NCBI RefSeq assembly: GCF_003669035.1
Contig: NZ_CP033070.1
Coordinates: forward strand, 3,968,001 to 4,032,000
Source of the DNA: Chryseobacterium sp. 3008163
GTDB taxonomy: Bacteria > Bacteroidota > Bacteroidia > Flavobacteriales > Weeksellaceae
Direction of reading: 5' to 3'
DNA: 64,000 nucleotides
In this document: positions 1 to 8,237 of the stretch, piece by piece
Layout: each line of letters opens with the position of its first letter
Position numbering within the stretch: the stretch's first letter is position 1
Translations under genes and position numbers: made by a program
Notes under the pieces: model-generated
What the model saw: only the letters and a program-made list of their open reading frames with translations
The model's database searches: none
What the model was told of the DNA's origin: nothing

Positions 1-247
1 ATTTTAAACTAAATTATTTCGCTAAATAATATGCAATTCAAGAATAAAGTAAATTATTGTAATGATTATTCAGAAAATTTGTGGCGAAAAGAAATTGCTG
101 GTTCAAACTCAAAATAATAAATAAAAACTTCAGGTTGAAAAACAAATTTTTCATTCATCTCATAAGTTATTTCCAGCCCATTAAAATTTTTTAATTTAGT
201 GTTAATACTATGATTTAAAATCTAAATGATTGATACATAATTGTTCA

Positions 248-281
248 GCAGGATGGTGCAGGATGCTCATATTTACGTTTG
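248..281 (+). promoter_or_regulatory. Candidate promoter with phased direct repeat upstream of the pectate lyase gene
   Basis: TACGTTTG at 274-281 fits the Bacteroidota -7 consensus TAnnTTTG and lies 33 nt before the ATG. Just upstream the octamer GCAGGATG occurs twice (248-255 and 258-265), exactly 10 nt apart, which is one helical turn. Such a phased direct repeat beside the -33 region could be an activator site. No clear -33 TTTG is visible. The assignment rests on consensus match and spacing only. Confidence 0.35.
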
Positions 282-314
282 TGATTAGCTTGGTTAACAC
301 AAAATTAATATTAC

Positions 315-3300
315 ATGAACAAGAAAACTTTACTCATTAAGCAAGCTTTAAAATCTTTGCTATTGTGTGGATTGACCTTATCCGCTGCTGGCTTAGATGC
401 TCAGACATTAGCATTTCCTGAAGCTACCGGTTTTGGTAGATATACCACCGGAGCAAGAGGAGCAGCCAATCCTCAAATCTATTTAGTTACGAATTTAAAT
501 GACAGTGGCGCAGGTTCTTTCCGTGATGCAGTGAGTCAGCCGGGAAGATTTGTGATTTTCAAAGTGGGAGGGATTGTTAATTTACAATCTGTTGTTGCCG
601 TGGCTGCCAATACAACAATTGCCGGGCAGACCGCTCCGGGAGAAGGGATTTTGTTTTTAGGACCTAGAGTATCATTTTCAGGATCGAGTAATACCATTGC
701 AAGATATATGCGTATCCGTTATGGCGGAACGTCGCAAAATCAGGATGCATCAGGAATTTCCAACGGGGCGAATATTATTCTGGATCACATGACGTTTACC
801 TGGGGAACAGATGAGGTTTTCTCCATCAACTGGGATAACAATGGGACAAGTCCGGATAATATCACCATCCAAAATTCTATTATCGGACAGGGATTACATC
901 GCCATAACCATTCTGCGGGAGGTTTGATGCAGCCGTCTGCCGGAGGAAAAATCAGTTTAATCGGAAATTTATACATCTGTAATAAGACCCGTAATAATAA
1001 AGTAAAAGGAATCAACGAGTTTGTAAACAATGTCGTTTACAACTGGGGGAATTATGGAAACACGTACGGACACACTCAGTCTGGAGAAGCGTACATTATG
1101 GGCGGTGATTCTGCGGGAAGTTCTTTTGTAAATATCATCAATAATTATTTTATTGGAGGACCCAATACGAGCGGTACTGTTTCTACACCTTTCAGTGTAG
1201 GAAACGCCAACTTTAATTTATATGGTTCAGGAAATTATTTTGATAATAATAAAAACGGAGTTTTAGATGGAGCACTCGTTCCTTCTGATTTAACTGGATT
1301 TCCTGCTGGAGATATAACGGCAATACAGTCGACTTCTTATGATTATCCGATGAAGAACCCGACACTAACGGCTCAGGGAGCATTTGATAATATCATTGCA
1401 GGCGTGGGAGCATCTTATCCGAAACGTGATCAGGTAGATGGTCTGATGATTTCAGATCTTCAGTCGAAAGGAACAACTGCTGCGTATGTGTATGTACAAA
1501 CTGATTTAACCACTCAATTTGGTTTTACCAATGGTGGTGCAGGTCATATTTACGGTGCTCCGGCTCCTTTAGATACCGACAATGACGGAATGCCCGATGC
1601 TTGGGAAACTGCCAACGGACTGAATCCAAATGTTCCTGATGCTTTAAACGTAAGCACTACGAATGCTCCTTATCTGAATATTGAGGTATATATAAACAGT
1701 TTACCGAATACACCGGCTCCGGATTTTGTTATCCCTCCTTCTGGAGTGAATTTCACGAATGCTTTGACATCCGGAACTCCGGCTACCAGTTCGTTAACTG
1801 TAAATTGGAGTGATAATGCAACTAATGAAACCAATTATGTACTGGAGCGTTCACTAAATGGTACTGCGTTCACAGTTATTGCTACATTGCCTGCGAATAC
1901 AACAAGTTATAATGAAACAGGTTTAACACCGAATACTCAGTATTATTACAGAGTCAAAGCGACCAATGCTACCGATTCTTCGGTCTATACAGCGAATGCG
2001 TCAATCACTACACCGCCAGTTCCGTCTGCTCCTACAAAAGCAACCACTCCAACACCGACAAATGGTTTTAATGATGTGCAGTTGACGAATGGAAATTTAT
2101 TGTTAAAATGGACGGGCAGTACCAATACCACCAACTACACCGTTCATTTTGGAACAGATCCACAGAATTTAACAAATGTTGCAACAGTACCTTATTCCGC
2201 GACACCATCATATCAGTTAACTAATTTAAATACATCTACCAATTATTACTGGAGAATTGATTCTTCAAATGCATTAGGTTCTATAACGGGAGATGTCTGG
2301 AGTTTCCGTGCACTGACGCCGAGTCTTGTCGGAAACTGGCCATTCTCAGAAATTCCTTCTTCTGGTGAACAAATTGCAGACGTTACTTCTTACGCCAATA
2401 ACGGAACCTTAAATGTTGCTTACGATAATGCGAATGTAAGAGTACCGGGAAAAGAAAACTATGCCCTTGATTTGGCAACATCCCCGAACACGCCTTACAT
2501 AGCGAGTATTCCGCATCAGGATCAGATTTTATTTAATACGAATTCATTTACGGTTTCTTACTGGATGAAAGCTCCGGCAAGTATGATTCCGTCTTCTTCG
2601 GCAACCAGTCTTTATGTTTTGTGCAAAGGTTCATTTACAAAGAATCTTACGACAGGAGCAACAGGTAAACGTTTTAATGTAGAAATCAAAGGCGGTCAGT
2701 TGAGATATGCGATTGATGATGATGTTACCAAAAAGGAAATCACCTCGCCAATTGCCAATTATTTTACCAACAATTGGGTACACGTAGTGATCCAAAGAGA
2801 TATTACCACTCATAAAATGAGAATTTACACCAACGGAGTTTTAAGTTCAGAAGGAGACGAAACTGCAGTTACCGGAATTGGTGAAGCAAGTGCTTTGGTG
2901 ATCGGGAATATCGGTGAACTTGAATTTTCGGCAAGTACTAATGCTCCGGCTCCTTACAAAGGTGCATTTGATGAGTTGAAAATGTACAATTACGCATTAT
3001 CTCCAACGGAAATATCTGCTTTGTACAATCAGGCAGTGTTGGGTAACGCAGAATTCAGCATCAGCAAAAATGTTGGAAGTGTATATCCGAATCCTGTGAA
3101 AGATCAGTTATTCATTAAACTTCCTGAATATAAAAAATTAAGCTTAACGGCAACGGTAATGGACATGACCGGAAAGGTGATCATCAAAGAAAAATTGAAT
3201 GCTAACGAGAACGGAACATTTAATCTGAATATGGGCGGTAGAAAAGTATCGGGAAATTATATTCTGAATGTTTCAGGAGACAACCTGAACAGCAATTTTA

Positions 3301-3317
3301 AAATCATTGTTCAGTAA
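315..3317 (+). CDS. Secreted pectate lyase (PL1-type) with FN3, LamG-like and T9SS sorting domains
   Basis: Predicted extracellular polysaccharide lyase that cleaves pectate by beta-elimination. Residues 1-30 form a signal peptide. About residues 31-420 are a right-handed beta-helix of the Bacteroidota PL1 pectate lyase type (opening with FPEATGFGRYTTGARG, then VTNLNDSGAGSFRDAV). A thrombospondin-type calcium motif (DTDNDGMPDAWE) sits near residue 420. Two fibronectin type III domains follow (about 475-670), then a concanavalin/LamG-like domain (about 680-905). A type A T9SS C-terminal domain (about 915-1000, containing VYPNP) ends in KIIVQ. The 1000-residue length fits a modular secreted enzyme. 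It stands alone, about 48 kb from the rhamnogalacturonan locus, but targets the same plant polymer. PL1 is favoured over PL9 or PL10, though subfamily cannot be fixed by eye. Confidence 0.88.
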   Translation: MNKKTLLIKQALKSLLLCGLTLSAAGLDAQTLAFPEATGFGRYTTGARGAANPQIYLVTNLNDSGAGSFRDAVSQPGRFVIFKVGGIVNLQSVVAVAANTTIAGQTAPGEGILFLGPRVSFSGSSNTIARYMRIRYGGTSQNQDASGISNGANIILDHMTFTWGTDEVFSINWDNNGTSPDNITIQNSIIGQGLHRHNHSAGGLMQPSAGGKISLIGNLYICNKTRNNKVKGINEFVNNVVYNWGNYGNTYGHTQSGEAYIMGGDSAGSSFVNIINNYFIGGPNTSGTVSTPFSVGNANFNLYGSGNYFDNNKNGVLDGALVPSDLTGFPAGDITAIQSTSYDYPMKNPTLTAQGAFDNIIAGVGASYPKRDQVDGLMISDLQSKGTTAAYVYVQTDLTTQFGFTNGGAGHIYGAPAPLDTDNDGMPDAWETANGLNPNVPDALNVSTTNAPYLNIEVYINSLPNTPAPDFVIPPSGVNFTNALTSGTPATSSLTVNWSDNATNETNYVLERSLNGTAFTVIATLPANTTSYNETGLTPNTQYYYRVKATNATDSSVYTANASITTPPVPSAPTKATTPTPTNGFNDVQLTNGNLLLKWTGSTNTTNYTVHFGTDPQNLTNVATVPYSATPSYQLTNLNTSTNYYWRIDSSNALGSITGDVWSFRALTPSLVGNWPFSEIPSSGEQIADVTSYANNGTLNVAYDNANVRVPGKENYALDLATSPNTPYIASIPHQDQILFNTNSFTVSYWMKAPASMIPSSSATSLYVLCKGSFTKNLTTGATGKRFNVEIKGGQLRYAIDDDVTKKEITSPIANYFTNNWVHVVIQRDITTHKMRIYTNGVLSSEGDETAVTGIGEASALVIGNIGELEFSASTNAPAPYKGAFDELKMYNYALSPTEISALYNQAVLGNAEFSISKNVGSVYPNPVKDQLFIKLPEYKKLSLTATVMDMTGKVIIKEKLNANENGTFNLNMGGRKVSGNYILNVSGDNLNSNFKIIVQ

Positions 3318-3360
3318 AAAATTAGAGCACACTTAGTTTATTTCATATTACATTAGAAGA

Positions 3361-3394
3361 TCCTTTCATTTATTTGAAAGGATTTTTTGTTTTT
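3361..3394 (+). terminator. Rho-independent terminator after the pectate lyase gene
   Basis: An 8-bp perfect stem (TCCTTTCA at 3361-3368, TGAAAGGA at 3375-3382) with a 6-nt loop is followed by a T-rich tail. It begins 43 nt after the stop codon. Confidence 0.8.
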
Positions 3395-3404
3395 TACGCT
3401 TTTG

Positions 3405-3540
3405 AAACCACCCCGTCTTTTCATTCTGAAAAATCCACCCCTCCGAGGGAGGGGAATTTTTAACTCTATCTATGCGCAGCAGCAATTCCCCTCCCTCGGA
3501 GGGGTGGCGAAAATTCGAAGAATTTTTGACGGGGTGGTTT
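3405..3540. repeat. MITE-like intergenic element with 13-bp terminal inverted repeats
   Basis: The element is bounded by perfect 13-bp inverted repeats (AAACCACCCCGTC at 3405-3417 and its complement at 3528-3540). Inside is a second inverted pair of CCCCTCC/GGAGGGG type, so most of the 136 bp can fold into one hairpin. The right 57 bp (3484-3540) recurs nearly unchanged at 43382-43438, differing at only a few positions. It has no coding capacity and looks like a non-autonomous mobile repeat; no target-site duplication was confirmed. Confidence 0.7.
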
Positions 3541-3733
3541 TGTTGCTGACATTATGAACGTAATCCTTTTATTTTACCAATTCATATCACTTTGAAATCA
3601 CGTGTTACATGATTTCTTTGATAACAATTGTTTTTTTTATGTGGAAAACTTTGTTTGCAGTCTTCATCATCTGGTTTGTTAAATCTGCTAATTTTTCGAA
3701 AATGTCTGTAAAGTGCTGAAATATAATAAATTG

Positions 3734-3859
3734 TACTTGATTGCCTCTTCCGTGTAGTTGATTGGCTCTTCGGAGTGATTGATTGTCTCAACGTAATGCT
3801 TGAATACCGTTTATAAGCGGTTGAAGCGGTCATCGAACTACTTAAATGCTCTAACGTAC
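3734..3859. repeat. Degenerate tandem repeat, six units of 21 bp
   Basis: Six consecutive 21-nt units start at 3734, 3755, 3776, 3797, 3818 and 3839 with no indels. Most share TTGA at unit positions 4-7, and the first three and the last share TG or CTC plus CG further on. The units are strongly diverged. Because the period is a multiple of three, reading frames remain open across the array. No gene is recognised here. Confidence 0.55.
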
Positions 3860-3951
3860 TACTTTATCGGTTTTTGAAATCAGCAATTGGTTTTAAAGTT
3901 GAGGTTTCTGCTGGATTGAGTATTTGCGGAAGCCTGTATGAGTTAAATAGG

Positions 3952-3981
3952 AAAACCTCGCAGGGGTGAGGTTTTTATTTT
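3952..3981 (+). terminator. Terminator-like hairpin in a gene-free stretch
   Basis: AAAACCTC (3952-3959) pairs with GAGGTTTT (3968-3975) and is followed by a T-rich tail. No gene ends just upstream, so it may be a remnant or may serve an unrecognised small transcript. Confidence 0.4.
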
Positions 3982-4077
3982 GATAGCCACACGATGCAAT
4001 CGTACAAGAGCGGAGCGGAGCGAGCTTTCGAAAAACATAAAGTTAAAGTAAGAACAAACGTAGCAAATACTTTTTCA

Positions 4078-4136
<59 letters not shown>

Positions 4137-4238
4137 ACAAAAAAATGGAGAATTTAAAAGAATGAGCAGTATGAAAAGCCTACTTTTCAATTTTGTATTT
4201 CTCACAACATTTTGCCAATACAATTTTGTATGCAGTCT

Positions 4239-4784
4239 TTATTTTCTATTTATTCTATCTTCTATTTGTTTAATGAAGTTTCCAAATTCTTTGTGTTGTG
4301 ATAAAAAAAGAACTAATGTAGTAAATGAAGCTATTATTTGTGTTAGTACAACTGCTTTTGCTATTATTGTATTTGGCTTTATTTCACTAGAATTATTCAT
4401 TATAAAACTAGTTAAAGAATAAAAGAAAAAGTCAAGGAAAATCTCAAATTTATTTCCTTTTGTTACATTCAAAAAATTAGTGCTGTTATTATCATTTATA
4501 ATCCAATAATAGGTAGAAAATAAAATTGAAATTAAAAAAATAAACTTCAAAACCTCTGAAATTAAATGATATTTTGGTTTCTCTTCATTTACTATATGAA
4601 TTTTCTCAACAAATTCAATTATTAAGTACATTACAGACATTAATAGGAAAAAGTAAAAGAAAGCTAAATAAAAATAAAACTCAAAGTTTGATAAAATTCC
4701 TAAAGATTTATATACAAAGTACATCAAAATTGGAAGTATTAACGTTACGATTGTTGCTTTTGATTTTTCTAATTTTTCTTTCAA
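4239..4784 (-). CDS. Hypothetical membrane protein, weakly ion-channel-like
   Basis: A 181-residue protein with three clear hydrophobic helices (about residues 10-30, 34-59 and 74-96) and a C-terminal hydrophobic pair (about 110-125 and 142-162). The C-terminal pair recalls the two-helix pore unit of Ion_trans_2 channels: FFFYSLTSF resembles the pore-helix YFSLVTFTT, and the following helix has a matching pattern. However, the selectivity filter (TxGYGD) is absent and replaced by a stretch around NNSSE. This could be a non-conducting relative or a chance resemblance. It stands alone, with a (TAC)n repeat downstream of its stop. Function is not known. Confidence 0.5.
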   Translation of the reverse strand: MKEKLEKSKATIVTLILPILMYFVYKSLGILSNFEFYFYLAFFYFFLLMSVMYLIIEFVEKIHIVNEEKPKYHLISEVLKFIFLISILFSTYYWIINDNNSTNFLNVTKGNKFEIFLDFFFYSLTSFIMNNSSEIKPNTIIAKAVVLTQIIASFTTLVLFLSQHKEFGNFIKQIEDRINRK

Positions 4785-4954
4785 GGCGATGTGGTATAAA
4801 ATTACTTACAACTTTCGGCTTAACGCATTGCGTCAATCCAAACTAATTGCGCTAAAAATAATTAAATATTCAGTCAAAACCAATTTTATTTCAATTTGAA
4901 ATGAAAAAAAGCCAAAGTTCTCACTTCAGCTTCAATCATAAAATCATTCTATTT

Positions 4955-5266
4955 TTATCCGGTAATTTTCAATGACTGTATCAGCCCATTATTCAATTCA
5001 AAATGGTATTTCAAAACGAGAGGGCTTCCGGGAAATGTTCCTGAGACTTCTGCTGAAAGGATGTTTTCGTTATAGTCTAATGACTTCATAGTGGCTTTGT
5101 ATTCTTTATTAGCTTTATCAATCCAGTTTTCAATTTCAGCTTTTCCAATGTGGGTTTTGCCTTCATCAAATACTTCCGCATTTTCAGTAAAACAATTTGC
5201 ATATGCTGCACTGTCAAATTCGTTTTGTGCTTTCACTAATTCTGAGATAATGTTGGGTAAATTCAT
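4955..5266 (-). CDS. SnoaL/NTF2-like domain protein
   Basis: A 103-residue single-domain protein with the NTF2-like alpha+beta cone pattern: an N-terminal helix, then an acidic and aromatic segment (FTENAEVFDEGKTHIG), then beta-strands rich in Tyr and Phe. Proteins of this fold act as small enzymes (isomerase, hydrolase, dehydratase) or ligand binders, and the substrate cannot be told. It lies 20 nt downstream of the SDR gene at 5287-6081 on the same strand, so the two are probably co-transcribed under the HxlR-type regulator encoded divergently at 6207. Confidence 0.75.
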   Translation of the reverse strand: MNLPNIISELVKAQNEFDSAAYANCFTENAEVFDEGKTHIGKAEIENWIDKANKEYKATMKSLDYNENILSAEVSGTFPGSPLVLKYHFELNNGLIQSLKITG

Positions 5267-5286
5267 TTTATTGTATTTTAAGATTA

Positions 5287-6081
5287 TTAAATTGTTGGCA
5301 CGGTTCCGCCGTCGATTACAAATTCAGTTCCGGTTAAATAGCTGGCTCTTGGTGAAACAAGAAAACCTACCAATTCAGCGACTTCTTCAGGTTTTGCGGG
5401 TCTTCCGAAAGGAATTCCACCGAGGGCAGTCATGACGCTTTGGGTGGCTTCTTCGATTGTGGAATTGTTACTTTCGGCGATGCGTTCCATCATTCGTTCG
5501 GAGGCGGTGGTCAGGATCCAACCAGGTGATACGGTTAAGATGCGGACACCTTTTGGAGCAACTTCGTTGGATAAACTCTTGCTGTAATTGAGCAAACCTG
5601 CTTTAGCAGCGGCGTAGGGAAGAGTACTGTCGTACAGCGGTAATCTTGCCTGAATGGAAGCGATGTGAATGATGACACCAGTTTTCCTTTCGATCATCTG
5701 CGGTAAAAAGCCACGGTCTAAACGAACAGGTGACATCAGGTTAGTTTGAAATGATTGCATCCAGTCTTCGTCGGTCAATACGGTAAAACCGCCGCCTTTG
5801 GTATCCGAACCGCCGAGATTATTGACAAGAATATCCAGCTTCCCGAATTGCTGAAGGACTTCATCGACTACTTTTTGAGTTCCCTGAGCGGTGCTGAGGT
5901 CTGCGGAGATAAAGTGAAGGTTTGTATTTACTTCTTCGGGTGGATTTCTTGCAGTGATGATGACGGTTGCTCTCGCATTAAGCAGTCTTTCTGCGATCGC
6001 TTTTCCGGCTCCTTTTGTGCCACCTGTGACAAGCGCGATTTTGCCTGTCAGTTCGTCATTGAAATTAAATTGGTTTTCCAT
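5287..6081 (-). CDS. SDR family NAD(P)-dependent oxidoreductase
   Basis: Classical short-chain dehydrogenase/reductase of 264 residues. The start at 6081 (MENQ) is preferred over an in-frame ATG seven codons upstream because it matches the usual SDR N-terminal length. Visible motifs are the cofactor loop TGGTKGAG (residues 19-26), the NNLG variant of NNAG (87-90), the catalytic Ser142 and the YxxxK pair Tyr156/Lys160. An alcohol or carbonyl substrate is expected but not identifiable. It is divergent from an HxlR-type regulator, and the shared 125-bp region holds a perfect inverted repeat. That arrangement is common for HxlR-controlled detoxification reductases. Confidence 0.88.
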   Translation of the reverse strand: MENQFNFNDELTGKIALVTGGTKGAGKAIAERLLNARATVIITARNPPEEVNTNLHFISADLSTAQGTQKVVDEVLQQFGKLDILVNNLGGSDTKGGGFTVLTDEDWMQSFQTNLMSPVRLDRGFLPQMIERKTGVIIHIASIQARLPLYDSTLPYAAAKAGLLNYSKSLSNEVAPKGVRILTVSPGWILTTASERMMERIAESNNSTIEEATQSVMTALGGIPFGRPAKPEEVAELVGFLVSPRASYLTGTEFVIDGGTVPTI

Positions 6082-6172
6082 TTTGTTAATTCTTTGGTAC
6101 AAATTTCTGAAGTATCACCCAATCAGGCAATAACGGAAAATCGAATGGCATAGGGATAATTTTTTCCCCTAT

Positions 6173-6188
6173 TGTACATTTTGGTACA
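6173..6188. promoter_or_regulatory. Palindromic candidate operator for the HxlR-type regulator
   Basis: TGTAC-N6-GTACA is a perfect 5-bp-arm inverted repeat in the divergent region between the SDR and HxlR genes, 19 nt before the HxlR ATG. HxlR-type repressors bind short palindromes in such regions, so autoregulation and control of the SDR are likely inferences. Confidence 0.5.
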
Positions 6189-6206
6189 TTGGGCTAATTT
6201 TACAGT

Positions 6207-6575
6207 ATGCATGAGAGAAAAATTCCCCTGAACTTAAACTGCGGTCTCGACCTGATTGGCGAGGTGCTTTACGGTAAATGGAAAATCCGTTTGCTATGGT
6301 TTATCAATGAAGGGCATCTGCGCCCCAGCGAACTGCAGCGCAAAATTCCCGATGCTTCAAGGCGTGTTCTGAATATTCAGCTGAAAGAACTGGAGGAACA
6401 CGAATTGGTTTCAAAGAAAATTTATGCACAGGTTCCACCCAAGGTAGAATATTTTCTAACCGATTTTGGGAAGACGCTGATTCCTGTGATTTCTGCGTTG
6501 GGAAATTGGGGTGATAAAAATGAGGAGAGATTGCGGGAGGTGATTTTGGGGAGAATGGGGAAGGGGAGTGAGTAA
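6207..6575 (+). CDS. HxlR family winged-helix transcriptional regulator
   Basis: A 122-residue single-domain DNA-binding protein of the HxlR/DUF24 family. The hallmarks are GKWKIRLLW near residue 23, then LRPSELQRKI, the recognition region SRRVLNIQLKELEEHELV and the wing PPKVEYFLTDFGKTL. Family members respond to electrophiles, quinones or metabolites and usually control an adjacent oxidoreductase. Here the SDR plus SnoaL-like pair is divergent. The conserved family N-terminal Cys appears as the Cys of LNCGL near residue 12, consistent with thiol-based sensing. The ATG at 6207 fits the normal family length. Confidence 0.88.
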   Translation: MHERKIPLNLNCGLDLIGEVLYGKWKIRLLWFINEGHLRPSELQRKIPDASRRVLNIQLKELEEHELVSKKIYAQVPPKVEYFLTDFGKTLIPVISALGNWGDKNEERLREVILGRMGKGSE

Positions 6576-6600
6576 GAGCTTGCAAGCTTGTGTTGGCTTA

Positions 6601-7062
6601 TTATTTTCTCTGTTTTAAATAGTTTAACAGATCAATAATATGCTGCTGGGTGTGACCTGAAAAAATAAATTGAAAATACCAAAGTCCGTCATCAGGGCTA
6701 TTGTTTTCTATTCTCCATTTTATTTCTAACAGATCTAGGATAATATCTGATAGATCGTCTATTGCATCACCGATTGCAATGTTATCTTCTTTATCAGTAA
6801 TCATTAAATCAAGAGCAATATTGTAAAAACCAAAGTCTGGAAAATTACTTTCAACATTCTTTCTTATATCAGCATATTTGTGTTCATTGTATTCTGCATA
6901 ATCAGTATTGTCATGCTCATAGCGAATATCAAAATATAAACTGTAAATAGTTATCAGAGATTTTTCTAACAATAAATCTCTATCACTTTTATTGATTTTT
7001 AAGTTGGTCTCTAATCCAAATTTTACAATTTGTACTATTGTATGAATCAGTTTTGTTATCAT
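6601..7062 (-). CDS. DUF5063 domain-containing protein
   Basis: A 153-residue, mostly helical acidic protein. The second half carries the DUF5063 pattern: IGDAIDDLSDIILDL followed by WYFQFIFSGHTQQH and a final leucine-rich helix. Family members are small cytosolic proteins of unknown function. There are no transmembrane segments and no signal peptide. It lies convergent to the HxlR gene (25 nt between stops) and upstream of nothing obvious, so context gives no clue to its role. Confidence 0.65.
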   Translation of the reverse strand: MITKLIHTIVQIVKFGLETNLKINKSDRDLLLEKSLITIYSLYFDIRYEHDNTDYAEYNEHKYADIRKNVESNFPDFGFYNIALDLMITDKEDNIAIGDAIDDLSDIILDLLEIKWRIENNSPDDGLWYFQFIFSGHTQQHIIDLLNYLKQRK

Positions 7063-7125
7063 TATTATTTCTTCTGATTGATTAGGGGTTTGCAGTGGCT
7101 TGTTTCTATGACTAAAGGAGAATTT

Positions 7126-7497
7126 TTATTCTACCAAAATTCTATAGTCAAAAATTTCTTTTCTGTTCACTAAAATCGAATCAAAATCATTTCTTTTAAA
7201 TGACTTTTGTCTGTGAAAGTAATCCATATCTGCGTTGTAAATCTCCAGAATCTTTTCTTTGATTTCTTCATCCCGATTTTGTAGATATTTTTCACAAAGA
7301 CAAAGAGCCAATTTCTGTTTTGCCGACTCAGATCTCCATTGATTTCCTATCATATTCTGACCATACATTTGTTTCTCTTTTTCCTCATCAATAACATCAT
7401 ATCTCATCTTACAGGATTTAAAATTCACTTCTCCATCATATTTTTGAGTACATGAAAGTAAAGCTGAAAAGATAAAAAGAACTGTAAGATTTTTCAT
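7126..7497 (-). CDS. Small hypothetical lipoprotein
   Basis: The start is set at 7497 (MKNL), which places the lipobox LLSC at residues 13-16 and avoids overlap with the upstream yggS-type gene. The mature part is about 108 residues, polar and charged, with three further Cys (FKSCKM, LCLCEKY). No known domain is recognised. It follows the YggS gene by only 4 nt and may be co-transcribed with it. An envelope location is inferred from the lipobox. Confidence 0.6.
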   Translation of the reverse strand: MKNLTVLFIFSALLSCTQKYDGEVNFKSCKMRYDVIDEEKEKQMYGQNMIGNQWRSESAKQKLALCLCEKYLQNRDEEIKEKILEIYNADMDYFHRQKSFKRNDFDSILVNRKEIFDYRILVE

Positions 7498-7501
7498 TCG
7501 T

Positions 7502-8236
7502 TTATTTTTTATTTTCATCCCAATAATAAGAATCCGGATAAATTCTCGCTCCGAAAACTGCCGTTCCCACCCTCACAATCGTAGCTCCTTCTTCAATAGC
7601 TGTTTCTAAATCACTGCTCATTCCCATGGATAGTTCTTTCATTTCTACGTTGGGGATGTTTTGCTGAATGATTTCCTGCTGTAAATTTTTAAGAATTTTA
7701 AAACTTGGTCTTACTTTTTCGGTTTCTGCACTGAAGAGTCCGATTGTCATTAGACCTTTGATTTTTAAAGTATGAAATTTAGAAACTTTTTCAACCAGAT
7801 CAATTGCGGAATCAGAAGGAATCCCGAATTTACTTTCTTCATCGGAAGTGTTTACCTGAATTAAAACATCCATCGTTTTTCCTTCTGCTAAAAGCTTTTG
7901 ATGAAGTTTCATAGCGAGTTCAAAGCGATCAAGAGATTGAAGACAACTTACGTCACATTTTAAAATATCTTTAATTTTATTGGTTTGAAGATGCCCTATA
8001 AAGTGATTTTGGTGAGGAATATCTTTTAAATCTTCATACTTTTCTTTCAATTCCTGCACTTTATTTTCGGCAATTAAAGTCTCTCCGTTTTCTAAAGCTA
8101 TTTTTATTCTTTCTGCCGAAACAGTTTTGGTTGCCAGTAACAATTTCACTTCATCAACGTTTCGACCAGCTTTTTCACAGGCGTTTTTTATTCTGTTGTT
8201 GATGATTTCTAAGTTGTGGAGAATATCTTCTTTCAT
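7502..8236 (-). CDS. yggS: YggS family pyridoxal phosphate homeostasis protein
   Basis: A 244-residue single-domain fold-type III PLP-binding protein that buffers free pyridoxal 5'-phosphate and affects amino acid and keto acid balance; it has no catalytic reaction of its own. The PLP Schiff-base lysine is Lys37 in LLLATKTV. Downstream hallmarks are HFIGHLQTNK, then LMTIG and the phosphate-binding tail SMGMSSDLETAIEEG followed by RVGTAVFG. It starts one base downstream of the AAA+ ATPase gene's stop, so the two are likely translated from one message. Confidence 0.93.
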   Translation of the reverse strand: MKEDILHNLEIINNRIKNACEKAGRNVDEVKLLLATKTVSAERIKIALENGETLIAENKVQELKEKYEDLKDIPHQNHFIGHLQTNKIKDILKCDVSCLQSLDRFELAMKLHQKLLAEGKTMDVLIQVNTSDEESKFGIPSDSAIDLVEKVSKFHTLKIKGLMTIGLFSAETEKVRPSFKILKNLQQEIIQQNIPNVEMKELSMGMSSDLETAIEEGATIVRVGTAVFGARIYPDSYYWDENKK

Positions 8237-8237
8237 T

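Noticed and set aside
785..1030. Antisense frames within the pectate lyase gene
   Set aside because: They are shadows of the strongly supported plus-strand gene.
3582..3833. Minus-strand frame of 83 codons
   Set aside because: It is the open frame produced by the 21-bp tandem repeat; composition is not protein-like and no start context supports it.
3734..3859. CRISPR array
   Set aside because: Units of 21 nt have no conserved repeat with distinct spacers and there are no cas genes in the window.
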